This document shows positions 53,100 to 63,499 of a DNA stretch of 64,000 nucleotides, in pieces. The position numbers and the translations under genes were made by a program. The stretch spans positions 27,498,106 through 27,562,105 of the forward strand of contig NC_034014.1 of assembly GCF_000346465.2 (NCBI RefSeq), given 5' to 3'. Each line of letters opens with the position of its first letter. Within the stretch, counting starts at the first letter, position 1. The stretch is from Prunus persica. Taxonomy: Eukaryota > Streptophyta > Magnoliopsida > Rosales > Rosaceae. Below the pieces are notes generated by a model, which worked only from the letters and a program-made list of their open reading frames with translations, did no database searches and had not been told where the DNA came from.

Positions 53100-54003
53100 A
53101 TGGCGAGCGGGAAGTCGGTGATGGCTTTGATCAAAGCCCTGAAGCCCGCATTTCGCAACGGCAACGACAACGACAAAGTGGTTTTTGCCGTTCACTCTTT
53201 CTTCTTAGCTTCCGGCTACGAGCTCACCGCCACAGGTCCCCCTGCCTTCAACCCCTCTGGCCTCACCTCTGCTTCCACAGGTACCTACCCAACTCTATAA
53301 AAGCAGTGTTCTTTCTGGAAATTAACGGATACAAGTTTCTCAAATTAATCGGTTTTGGTCTGTTTCTTTTTGGTTGCAGATGAAGTGGGTATTCAGGACT
53401 GGAACGAGCTTGACGACCAGTACGCCTTCATCTACGTGAACCCGGAAAAGGGTTCGAGGAAGGTGCTCGTCAAGTGTCTTGTAATGGAGGGAAAATTGCA
53501 TGTTTATTATGCTTTGACTGATGGGTCTTCTAAGCATGTGGAACTTGAGTGAGTTTTTGTTGTCCTATGAGTCTCTGTGTCTCCTGAGTAATTGGGTGAT
53601 TTTTCATCAATTCTTGCTTGTTAATGGCGTTTGGGTGTTGTTTTTGTTAACCATTTGCAGTGTTGGCGACTATGTTGAGGAAAATGGAGGCGGCAATTAC
53701 TCCAGACAGTTCAAGAATATGGAGATGTTAGTGACACGTCTGGAGTCTCTGCAGAATTTGAGGTATTTGGGTATGGGTTTCATCTTGGATGGCATTTTGG
53801 TTATGTTTGTGGATTCTTTTTGTCACCCTGATACAAAACGAAATTTATGTCTACAAAGGGGACTTATCACTGCATTACTCATTATGGATTCTTTTTGTCA
53901 TTTTTGTTGTTGAAGTTCAGAAACAACTGAGACTAACTGTGTGAGGAGGATCAAAATTGAATCTCATTCTGGTCCTGTTCCTGAAACTCATCTTTCAGGG
54001 TCT

Positions 54004-54041
<38 letters not shown>

Positions 54042-55285
54042 GTGAAAACTGCAGTTTGTTTATATTTTCGTACTAGTCCAGTTTCAGTCCGAGATGTTTT
54101 TTTGCATGTCTATACATGCATAAATGTGATTCTAGCATGTTCATCTTTGAGAGTTGTTTCTGTAATTTTATTGAGTCAAAAAGGATCAACAGCTTAGGTT
54201 GTAAAGCCTGAGAGGCTGAGACTGTTTGAAGTTTAATGGTTGGTGGTAGGTCCTTCCTTCTGCAATTGGTGGTAAAGTTGGTTACTAGTTACTAGTTAGA
54301 ATGGGAATTGGGTTGGGTTCAAACTATTGTTGCCTGGTTCCACCTCAGATAACTTCCAGAATTCTATATATCTGTCACGTTTTCTTCTTTTCCCCAAGAT
54401 TAGATTATAAGCATAGGCAACGAAGAAAAGGAAAATGCAGGTCTACAAGCCATAGTATAAAACGGCTTGATGCTTGCACAGTCTCACTTTATATATCCCA
54501 CTCAATTCATTACATTTTTCTACAGACGCAAAAGAAAGGAGCGCCTTACTCTATGTGAGGACAAGGAAACTCCAGCTAACACCACCAATGTCGCCATGGC
54601 CGGTTCTGTCAAGGTAATACTTTTATCATCTCTCCTCCATTGATAATCTATAATTGTCATCCATTTGTCTGCTCAAAAGTTTCGGAAAATAACTCCATAT
54701 CCTCACATTACATTCTTGCAAATTAATGTGTCAAATTGAAAGACTAGATGATAAAGTTTCTATGCAGCATGTGTACAGCATAAGGCGAGTGAAGCATAAG
54801 ATAGGTTCAGGGTCAGATGAAGCAGATGGTCTTGGCATACTGATTGAGGACAAGAAAATGGATATTAAGGGTGAGTATAATTGCTTGCATTTGAGCTATT
54901 TTAATGTCCAAGAAGTTCATTTTGTAGTTGCTTTTCAATGAACTTATTATTTGAATCTGATTGTGGTTTGATGTAGAGCCTCATGATGTTCCAGCTACTG
55001 CCCTCATGGCCGAGCCCGTCCCTGCTCCTAAGGCTGCTGACTCTGTGCCTGCAACCCAGTTCCATCATTTGTCAGATGAGATGCTACCATCACCACTGAA
55101 GAAAATAAGTCCTCGCCATCTCCAAGATGGAGAAGTGTACCGAGGTGAGGCCCAAACTCTCTTGTATACCAAGGTGATAGTCGTAAGTCTAATTTACGGG
55201 AGAGGTAGATTCAAACTTGTGTACGAGGTGATGTTGATGCAAATATTTGTTGGATTCTTTAGGTGGTAAAAGGATGAAACGATGA
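53100..55285 (+). CDS. PI31-like proteasome regulator with unusual C-terminus
   Basis: The N-terminal half is the PI31/PSMF1 fold (Arabidopsis PTRE1), a proteasome regulator. It has KSVMALIKALKPAFRN, then FLASGYELTATGPPAFN (residues about 34-51), NPEKGSRKVLVKCLVM, and VGDYVEENGGGNYSRQFKNM (about 118-137). Seven exons join in phase: 53100-53280, 53380-53548, 53661-53762, 54526-54613, 54768-54870, 54977-55144 and 55263-55285, giving 277 residues. The last four exons do not look like the PI31 proline/glycine-rich tail. They encode RRKRKERLTLCEDKE, then HVYSIRRVKHKIGSGSDEAD, an Ala/Pro stretch, and LPSPLKKISPRHLQDGEVYR ending GGKRMKR. I do not recognise this part. Either the gene is a PI31 chimera, or exons 4-7 belong to a separate gene whose first exon I have not found. 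Confidence 0.7.
54005..54039 (+). repeat. (CT)n microsatellite in intron 3
   Basis: About 17 CT units lie in the long intron that separates the PI31-type exons from the unrecognised 3' exons of the gene at 53.1-55.3 kb. Confidence 0.95.
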
Positions 55286-55713
55286 TGCCGTGTTGGAAAA
55301 TAATCAAAGAAGAAAAGAGCCCAAAAGAAGCCTGAAACTTGAATGGACTAGTCTGAGGCTTTGACCCCAAATTTACAACATGTAGACATAAATCTAGCCC
55401 ATATTGTCAAATTTCTATTTTTTTTGGGTTTGTAGCCCATAGTTATTGAGGCTAATAATAATGCGACACGTGGCACCACATCGCTGTCGTTGGTTCCACA
55501 ATTAAAGGCTTTAATCCATGAAGTGAAAGGGATTTGAGATCGAACAAAAACACAACACAAACCCATTACTTGTCCTATTCTTGGATGCAAGTCATTATAT
55601 AAGGAGGGCCCCATATATGGCTTTTAGGTGAGGTCATATCTCTTAATTGTTGAATTAAATTAGCTAATTTGATATGACGACTAACCAATTTGATCTATGC
55701 ATACAATGAGAAG

Positions 55714-55860
55714 TTTTTTTTTTTTTTTTGAGGACCATTCCTATTGAAAAGAGTAATAGCATATTAAACTCATACACACAACACGGATGCTAGGACTCGA
55801 ACCCAGAACTTTGTCTGAGGGAGTAAATACTTTAAACTATTACACTAGTGGGTCCTTTGC
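55714..55860 (-). mobile_element. SINE with target-site duplication
   Basis: On the minus strand the element starts at about 55,860 with a tRNA-like head (A-box region around CCACTAGTGTAATAGTTTAA, B-box GGGTTCGAGTCC). It ends in GGTCCTC followed by about 17 A residues. It is flanked by a 15-bp duplication with one mismatch, GCATACAATGAGAAG (55699-55713) and GCATACAATGAGGAG (55861-55875). These are the defining features of a tRNA-derived SINE, and the duplication shows a fairly recent insertion. An older relative lies at 4,256-4,384. Confidence 0.92.
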
Positions 55861-55875
55861 GCATACAATGAGGAG

Positions 55876-56855
55876 TTAAAATAGTTGATTTGGAACCTTT
55901 AGTTAGCGTCATCCTTGGAATAGATGTCTACATATCTCTTATTGGTCTATCATTAATTCAATGCTACAAGTAAGACTGAGTTAAATAGTTTATTTGGATC
56001 CTTACACGCCAAGGGATGATGACAATTTTAATGAGAGAACTTTGGTGACATGAACTCTGCTCCAAATAAAAAGATGTGGGGGTGGCAATAAATAGGAAGC
56101 AAATAAAAACTGGCCTAAATAGTAACCATTTATCCCATACATAAATCTATAATGTGTTTTTGGTTGAGCAAACAAAAATCTAACTCATGCTCGTGTTCGT
56201 AACGAAAAAAATATTGTATGATACTGGAATAAAGACCCTCCTCATAGCGATGCTCATAGACTCAGTAACTGTACTCTCCTCCACTAAAGAGTTTTATTAT
56301 CTCTCTCTAATGGGTCCTCTTAAAAAGTGATTTTCACACGGAGACAGAGAGGAGGCCTATCGCAGAAGAAAACAAAGAGTCAAAGTGATGATATGGGTTG
56401 AATCCATAGCCATACTTTCGAAAAAAGCAAAGAAATAAATAGTAAATTTCTGGTGGATTTGGAAATCAAGAAAGAAAATCACTGTAGTGAAAGAAAAAGA
56501 AATTGGTGGTGGGAAATCACGTGCATATCACGTGGGAGAAACCAGACAAATGGAAATGGTCAGCTGAGTCATTGAGTGTGTCTTATTTGGCGCCACCTGA
56601 CTAGTTAATTCAGTTAATGGCACCACCAATGTGCCCCACTTGTCCCATTTCATTTCACCCCTAAAATTAATCTTCAATTAAATGGAAATTAATTAATTTC
56701 TGTCCTGCCCCTCTCTCTCTCCCAAAGGCTCTAACCAATCACACACCACCACACTCACTCTCTCTCCTTTTTCTCATTTCATGCTCATCTTCAGCTACAG
56801 CTTCAGCTTCATCATCACCCCTTTCAAACCCTAACCCTCCGAACCCGAATTCCCC
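55876..56855. other. Promoter side of the desulfhydrase gene
   Basis: No gene is seen. ACGT elements occur close together at about 56,519-56,534 (ATCACGTGCATATCACGTGG). The leader before 56,856 is rich in TC and CACC. There is no strong TATA box close to the start codon. Confidence 0.45.
56519..56534. promoter_or_regulatory. Paired ACGTG elements upstream of desulfhydrase copy 1
   Basis: Two CACGTG cores lie 11 bp apart, about 330 bp upstream of the start codon. Pairs of such G-box/ABRE elements are a known arrangement for abscisic acid response. The functional link is inferred. Confidence 0.45.
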
Positions 56856-58211
56856 ATGGCCTCCTCCCCTAACCACCACCATAACCACACTCCCAACGGG
56901 GACAGAAAAACCCACGTACCCAAAAAGCCCAAACTCTCCCCTGCTTTCATCACAGCCTCTGAAATCGCCTCCGAATTTTCTCACCATGACCCCAATATCG
57001 CCCGAATCAACAACGGAAGCTTCGGCAGCTGCCCGGCCTTCATTATCGAAGCTCAGAGACAATGGCAGCTCAAGTACCTGGCCCAGCCTGACCATTTCTA
57101 CTTCAACGAGCTCACGAAGGGAATTCACCAATCCAGAACCATCATCAAGGATCTCATCAATGCCGACCATGTCGAAGAGGTCTCAATCGTCGACAACGCC
57201 ACCACTGCAGCCGCCATAGTGCTTCAACAGGCCGCTTGGGGATTTTCAGAGAGCAAATTCGACAAAGGGGATGCTGTGGTTATGCTTCATTATGCTTATG
57301 GTTCTGTGAAGAAGTCGATTGAGGCCTACATAAGTCGTGCTGGTGGGTATGTGATTGAAGTCCCTTTGCCTTTTCCTTTGACCTCTAATGATGAGATTAT
57401 CACTGAATTTAAGAAAGCTTTGGAGAAAGGGAAGGCCAATGGTAGGAGGGTTAGGCTAGCTGTGATTGATCATATTACTTCAATGCCTTGTGTGGTTATA
57501 CCTGTTCGAGAATTGGTTAAGATTTGTAGGGAAGAGGGAGTTGACCAGGTTTTTGTAGATGCTGCTCATAGTATTGGGTGTACTGATGTCGATATGAAGC
57601 TAATTGGGGCTGATTATTATACTAGTAATTTGCATAAGTGGTTTTTTTGCCCGCCGGCTATTGCGTTTTTGTATTGTAGGAAGTCCCCCAAGTGTCCAGA
57701 GCTGCACCATCCTGTTGTTTCTCATGAGTATGGTAATGGGTTGGCCATAGAAAGTGCTTGGATTGGGACTAGGGATTACAGTCCTCAATTGGTTGTTCCT
57801 TCGGTTTTGGATTTTGTCAATAGGTTTGAAGGTGGTATTGAGGGCATCAAAAAGAGGAACCATGAGACTGTTGTTGAGATGGGGAACATGTTGGCCAAGG
57901 CATGGGGAACACATCTAGGGTGCCCCCCGGAGATGTGCGCCAGCATGATCATGATTGGATTACCGGCTTGTTTGGGGATTTCAAGTGAGAAGGATACTCA
58001 AAAGTTAAGGACACATTTGAGGGAGAAGTTTGGTGTTGAAGTCCCAATATATTTCCGAGCACCCAAGAATGGGGAGGTTGAGTCAATAACTGGGTATTGT
58101 CGAATTTCTCATCAAGTCTACAACAAAGTTGATGACTATTACAAGTTCAGAGACGCAATTAATCAACTTGTTTCCGAGGGGTTCACTTGTGCTTCACTAC
58201 TTTCTAACTGA
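56856..58211 (+). CDS. L-cysteine desulfhydrase-type PLP enzyme, copy 1
   Basis: A class V aminotransferase-fold PLP enzyme, closest to plant L-cysteine desulfhydrase, which releases H2S, ammonia and pyruvate from cysteine. Intronless, 451 residues. Landmarks: ARINNGSFGSCP near 49-60, VDNATTAAAIVLQQAAW (112-128), VDAAHSIG with D235 and H238 at the cofactor, and SNLHKWFFCPP with the presumed Schiff-base K261. Then follow WIGTRDYSPQLVVPSVLDFV, CPPEMCASMIMIGLPACLG, and the C-terminal ITGYCRISHQVYNKVDDYYK. The N-terminus is His/Asn-rich and polar (SSPNHHHNHTPNGD), with no clear transit peptide. The ATG at 56856 is in good context (CCCCATGGCC). The frame is complete and a paralogue follows 3.2 kb downstream. 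Confidence 0.92.
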   Translation: MASSPNHHHNHTPNGDRKTHVPKKPKLSPAFITASEIASEFSHHDPNIARINNGSFGSCPAFIIEAQRQWQLKYLAQPDHFYFNELTKGIHQSRTIIKDLINADHVEEVSIVDNATTAAAIVLQQAAWGFSESKFDKGDAVVMLHYAYGSVKKSIEAYISRAGGYVIEVPLPFPLTSNDEIITEFKKALEKGKANGRRVRLAVIDHITSMPCVVIPVRELVKICREEGVDQVFVDAAHSIGCTDVDMKLIGADYYTSNLHKWFFCPPAIAFLYCRKSPKCPELHHPVVSHEYGNGLAIESAWIGTRDYSPQLVVPSVLDFVNRFEGGIEGIKKRNHETVVEMGNMLAKAWGTHLGCPPEMCASMIMIGLPACLGISSEKDTQKLRTHLREKFGVEVPIYFRAPKNGEVESITGYCRISHQVYNKVDDYYKFRDAINQLVSEGFTCASLLSN

Positions 58212-58229
58212 TGATGTATCCTCTGCTTT

Positions 58230-60060
58230 CAAGCATTTTAATTGTTTTAAAGTAAGAAATACTAAAAAGTGTAATTTCCTTGTTGTTTGGCTTTCCAATA
58301 TGAAGATCCATATCCCTTCCATTTTCCCTTTTGCATCAAGAATCAGGTTCTCCCTGTCTTATACTGAGATTGAAATGCTAGTTAAATATTGTGATGAACC
58401 CAAGTGGTCTTACTACCATTTCCAGAAGTGCAATTATAGTTAACTGGTGTTTCTTGCTTTGGTAGTCAGTATATTTGTGTCTATAGGCTATGGTGGTAGA
58501 TAATGAGGTGATTTGGTCAGAACTTAGAAGATGTTTATTTGCAGGGCAAAAGTAATATTGTATAACGATTGTTAGCTATCAAATATGAGGCTTATTGCTT
58601 AACAATTCTTTTCTGGATAACTTGTATCCCTAGAATTGCCCTATGTCTGCTTGCAGTTTATGATATGCAAGGAGGAGCTTTATTTGTGTTATTTGGTACC
58701 TTTAAAAGGCTTGCTTGGGTGAGCCATTCTGAGTACACCCAGTGATTGGAGATTTTCTGTGGAAATTTGTGCAGTATTTTGTGAATGCGTGTTAATTAGT
58801 TTTAAGTTGTTTTTGACATGTAACTTTCTGTATATTTGTAGTCTGACAAAGCACTGAAGAAGTTCTTCTGATGAATAACATCCATGGTTATCTGCCTCGC
58901 CTGCGTGCCTCAGTAGTTGCAATGGTTTCGGTACCATTAAATCCTAAAATTAGTAGAAAATAGACTGCTGGGTGCATGTATCAAAGCAGAAACAATTTTC
59001 TTCATGGTTTTTGGTGTTTTGGATTCCTGGAGATGTTAACTGTCTGTTGAACACTGTCGGAGTTGTTGTTGTTGTAAATGTTTAATGACTATTTGTCATC
59101 ATTTGCATGCTTATTTAACTCTTACATAGTTTTCATTTAAGACAAACTTCATATCTGTTGCATCAATGTTTATTGTGGTAAGAGTAAGACCTGCCAGCTT
59201 ATATTGCCAATTGCAATTGCAATTGCCTTGTCATGGATCATCAACTAGGGATTGTTAGTTTGATTTCTTTTTTTGTTTTTTTCAATATAGCATTTGCACA
59301 GTTGTCTCCTGCAAATTATTGTTGCACTTCATGATGGCTGGTGATTATTTGCTTTTTTCAAGTGGTGACTATTCTTTAGTTAGGGCATGTTGCAACTATC
59401 TGAGGGGGATATTTTTATGTAAATATGGCTACTAGATGTACTGAAATTTTGCACCTTGAGAAGACTTGACTGGAGGAGGGTGTATCCACCATGGACCACC
59501 CCCCACCACCCATATGCTGGATCTGAAAAGAATTGTTTTTTAAAATGTTAATATTGAAAAGGCAAGACAAAGAACCGACTGGTCTCCAGATTCTCCACTA
59601 TTCTTTCTGCCTTAAGTTGGCTATCTTGATTTTATTCCGATTTCTTGTGCCTTTTGGTTTGATCATATTCATATTCCTCTGGATTCTTCTCATTCATATT
59701 CCTCTTTTATATTCACTTGTTAACGGGGTTTTGAATCTGAAATCTTTGCTGGCTCGTTCTAGGATTTATTCTTATTCCCCGCATTTCATTTTCAGCTACA
59801 TCCACTGGCGCGGCGACAGCCGCCGCAATTTAAGAAAGCAAATGTTTTATCTCAAAGTTAGCAGCCTATTCAAAATTCATAGGTGCTGTTGATTGTGTTT
59901 TCGTAAGTTTGAAGCAAGCATTCGTAGTAGATAAATGAGTTGAGTAGGCAATCCTATGAGGGCTCTTTTAGTCTCTCACGCTTCATAATACCATTAGATG
60001 AAGCAACATTTGACAAACATGACTAGACAGGCAATTTTCATTTTTATGATGAGAAAAAAA
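58230..60060. other. Gene-free stretch
   Basis: 3' flank of the first desulfhydrase gene and intergenic DNA. A 119-codon hydrophobic open frame at 59,533-59,892 has no recognisable homology or gene context. Nothing else is supported. Confidence 0.45.
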
Positions 60061-60061
60061 A

Positions 60062-60162
60062 GAGTGGTGATTTCTCCACTCCAATTTTATCCACTTACAC
60101 TCCATTTTATAAATAAAAAAGGAGTGTAAGTGGATAAAATTAGAGTGGGGAAATCATTACCC
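60062..60162. mobile_element. 100-bp foldback MITE
   Basis: Two arms of about 40 bp (60,064-60,103 and 60,121-60,160) are near-perfect reverse complements: GTGGATAAAATTAGAGTGGG against CCACTCCAATTTTATCCACT. They are separated by a 17-bp loop. The terminal motif resembles that of the 571-bp MITE at 3,634, suggesting a deletion derivative of one family. Confidence 0.8.
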
Positions 60163-60169
60163 AAAAAAA

Positions 60170-61278
60170 ATTGTTAATCCCACCCGAATTATCCATTATA
60201 AAGAGGTACGTTACGGTCAGTCGTCCACCATATGAGTCATCATCTAGCACCAAAGGCCCTACCATTTCATTTCATCTCATTATCGCCAGACATCAAATCA
60301 TTTGAGAACATTCTTAGGACTAGGATTCATGATGATTTACTCGTTACTCATTTGGCATGTCATTTCTGCAAAAGAAAACGTTGAAGAGCGATGAAGCGAA
60401 AATCAAACGGCTTTTGAACTAATTGAAGCAAACAGGGAAACTTTTCTCAACCCCTGAATGCGACCCCATGTTTATCTATCCAACGCGAACACCACGAATA
60501 TGAAAACCTTGTCTACATCGACACCCACACAACAAAATAGAACATGTTATATTATCCACCGCCATTAATTTCGTGAAGTATTTGTGTCCTGGATGGATTA
60601 GATTGAAAAGACAAGATTGCACGCATATTCTCGAACTCAGACAACACACATGTTTGAAATTTCCCATTCAAACCCACGTAATAATAAAGACAAGTGAGTT
60701 TGGTGATTGGTCTTTGTCATGAGTCATGACAACCATTGATACATCACGAGCTCGGTAGAGGAACCTATCCACACAATTTTAATTTTATATGAGTAGTATT
60801 TAAATTATTTTAAATTAAGTTCATTTACGAGAAAGGAGATTCACACTTAATTGCAAGAGAAGGCGCAAAAATATGTTGACATACATATTTATAAGTTATT
60901 AAAATAATGTTTTTCTTGCCACAAAGGTAAAACCTATCACTTGTCGAGATTAATAAAAGTCATGATTTTTTTAGTTCAACTCCATGCATAATAGCCAAAT
61001 TCAAGCCACATTCAAAAACATGATAAAATTGAAGATGAGTTTAAACATCTGAAAATTCATATAGCAAGCAAACTTAAGACTTTCTTCTGCTGGCCCAAAT
61101 CTTCAGATAAGATTAAGATTCCATTCAAATCAACGCAACCATCTGTTGATTTTCTATATAATCAACTTAAACCTCCCTAATGTCACATATAAAAGCGGGT
61201 GATTTGTTCCTAGCTCTCTCGTATAAGTTTTTTTTTTCTTTCCTTTTTGGGTAAAAGCTCTCTTGTATAAGTTGAATA
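60170..61278. other. Promoter region of desulfhydrase copy 2
   Basis: No gene before the possible upstream exon. The part from about 60,900 (ATGTTTTTCTTGCCACAAAG) to 61,278 recurs at about 63,525-63,875, including CTTAAACCTCCCTAATGTCA and a TATAAAA box at about 61,189-61,195. Confidence 0.6.
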
Positions 61279-61452
61279 ATGACTGGGAATGCAGGATCAT
61301 CTACGCAAGAAAACCACTTTCGACAACGGCTAAGGGTACTTATTAAGAATCATGTTTACTTAATTCTTGCCTTACCAATACATTTAGCTCTGATCCTCAT
61401 TTGCTAATGTTTTTGTTGTGCATGCATGGTTGTGTTTTGAGCGACGCAGGTC

Positions 61453-62883
61453 ATGGCCGAGAAGATTGTTATATTTTGCCGTTACTACGTTCCACTTATT
61501 GTTCTTCTTCCTTATCGAACCCTCCAATTCTTCTACCAAATCAAAACCCAAGTTCCCATTGAGCCAAAACACTCTTCTTCCTTCATCACAGACTCCGAAA
61601 TCCAATCCGAATTTGCTCACCATGCTCCTGGTGTTGCCATGATGAACAATGGCAGCTTTGGTTGCTGCCCTGCTTCTGTCATCTCTGCCTTGCATCAATG
61701 GCAGCTCAAAATGTTCCGCCAGCCGAGCCATTTCTTATTGAATGAGCTCAAGAACAGGATACTTGAATCAAGAACCATAATTAAAGACCATATCAACGCA
61801 GAAGATGTGGATGAAGTCTCCATTGTAGACAACATCTCCACTGCTGCTGCCATAGTCCTGCAGCAAACAGCATGGGCCTTTGCTGAAGGGAAATTCAACA
61901 AAGGGGATGCTGTCATTATGTTTAGCTGCACTTACGGTGCGGTGAAGAACTCAATCGAGGCCTACTTTTCACGTGCTGGTGGGTCCGTTATCGAAGTTCC
62001 ATTTAACTTTCCATTGAATTCCAATGAAGAAATCATAAGTGAATTTAGGAAAGCATTGGAGAGAGAAAAGGGTAATGGTAGGAGAGTGAGATTGGCTGTG
62101 ATTGATCATGTTACATGTGTGCCAACTGTTGTAATGCCAGTTAAGCAATTGGTTAAAATCTGTAGGGATGAAGGTGTTGAACAAGTGTTCATAGATGCAG
62201 CTCATGCTGTTGGGAGCGTAGATGTTGATATGCAAGAAATTGGGGCAGATTTTTATGCTAGTACTTTGTATAAGTGGTTCTTCTGCCCGCCTGTTGTTTC
62301 ATTTCTGTATTGTAGGAAATCAGCTACACATTCAGATTTGGAATTGCATCACCCTATTGTGTCTCATAGGTATGGTAAGGGGTTGGCTGAAGAAAGTTTT
62401 TGGGTTGGGACAAGGGATTATAGTCCATATCTGGTGCTTCCTTCAGTTATGGAGTTCGTTAACAGGTTCGAAGGCGGTCTTAAGGGAATCATAAAAAGGA
62501 ATCATGATGCTGTTGTTGAGATGGGGAAGATGTTGGCAGAAGCTTGGGGAACCAATCTAGGGTGTCCTCCTGATATGTGCGCTAGCATGATCATGGTAGG
62601 GTTACCGGCTTGTTTGGGGATTTCAAGTGATGATGATGCTACGAAGTTAAGGCCACATTTATGTGATAAATTTGGTGTTGAAGTCAGAATACATTATCAA
62701 GCTCCCAAAGATGGAGAGGTTGGATCAACGACGGGGTATGTTCGAATTTGTCATCAGATTTACAACAAAGTTGATGACTATTACAAGCTCAGAGATGCAG
62801 TTAATCAACTAGTTCGTGATGGATTCACTTGCGCTCTTGAGGTATGTATATGCTCTGCCTTCATCCAGTTTATTGGTTTGTAA
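61453..62883 (+). CDS. L-cysteine desulfhydrase-type PLP enzyme, copy 2
   Basis: Paralogue of the gene at 56.9 kb; 476 codons as one open frame. Landmarks: MMNNGSFGCCPASV, VDNISTAAAIVLQQTAW, IDAAHAVG with D248 and H251, STLYKWFFCPP with presumed Schiff-base K274, WVGTRDYSPYLVLPSVMEFV and VRICHQIYNKVDDYYKLRDA. The first 30 residues are hydrophobic (FCRYYVPLIVLLPYRTLQFF), unlike copy 1, and might anchor the protein. Two gene-model points are open. An upstream exon, 61279-61335 (MTGNAGSSTQENHFRQRLR), could splice in frame to 61450. At the 3' end, GAG/GTATGT at about 62,841 could splice to 62,965, giving the short tail INEA instead of the read-through end. Catalytic residues are intact, so activity is plausible. 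Confidence 0.88.
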   Translation: MAEKIVIFCRYYVPLIVLLPYRTLQFFYQIKTQVPIEPKHSSSFITDSEIQSEFAHHAPGVAMMNNGSFGCCPASVISALHQWQLKMFRQPSHFLLNELKNRILESRTIIKDHINAEDVDEVSIVDNISTAAAIVLQQTAWAFAEGKFNKGDAVIMFSCTYGAVKNSIEAYFSRAGGSVIEVPFNFPLNSNEEIISEFRKALEREKGNGRRVRLAVIDHVTCVPTVVMPVKQLVKICRDEGVEQVFIDAAHAVGSVDVDMQEIGADFYASTLYKWFFCPPVVSFLYCRKSATHSDLELHHPIVSHRYGKGLAEESFWVGTRDYSPYLVLPSVMEFVNRFEGGLKGIIKRNHDAVVEMGKMLAEAWGTNLGCPPDMCASMIMVGLPACLGISSDDDATKLRPHLCDKFGVEVRIHYQAPKDGEVGSTTGYVRICHQIYNKVDDYYKLRDAVNQLVRDGFTCALEVCICSAFIQFIGL

Positions 62884-63499
62884 GCTAGACATACTATACA
62901 CTGCAACTTGCTAAATTTGGTTTGCTTACTTGTTATTGACATGGGATTTTACGTTAATCTGTAGATCAATGAGGCCTGAACTCCGTTCGATGAAAAAAAG
63001 AAGCTATATGGTCCTATATCCTGCATGCTTTGCTAGTTGTGCAATGGATTTTGTACCATTAACTTCTGAAGTGCTCCTGAGCAAACAAGTATATATATAG
63101 AGAAGTTCATGAATTTTCAGTTTGATATGCAGAAAAGTTCATGTATGAATACATTAACAATTATCTGTCGGTTTGGTTGTGATTCGCAGAGATTAGGACT
63201 CGATTTGAACACAGCACCTCATGCAATCAGTTTGACAATAAGTGAAACACAATGTGTGCTTGAACAACAAGACTTACCTGAAAGCACTTGCACTCCTTTG
63301 CAGTTTTATAATAAGCAATTGTAACTGATGCATTCCTTAAAAGCCCTTCAATTATTTACTCTTCATCTTTCTAATATAATGTGTTAAACTGTCTCTTTGA
63401 GCTCAGTGATTTAATCCCAGAACTTTTAAGTTACCGTGCCCACTTGAACTATATGAGTGTTACTACAAATGGTATCAGTTCAGCCATAAGCTGCATTTG

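Noticed and set aside
56739..57170. 143-codon minus-strand frame
   Set aside because: Antisense shadow of the 5' end of the first desulfhydrase gene.
59533..59892. 119-codon hydrophobic frame
   Set aside because: T-rich sequence gives Leu/Ile/Phe-rich frames by composition; no homology or gene context is recognised.
63109..63324. Open frame downstream of desulfhydrase copy 2 as an extra exon
   Set aside because: It resembles nothing in the desulfhydrase family and lies beyond a plausible stop; the nearer acceptor at 62,965 gives a simpler end.
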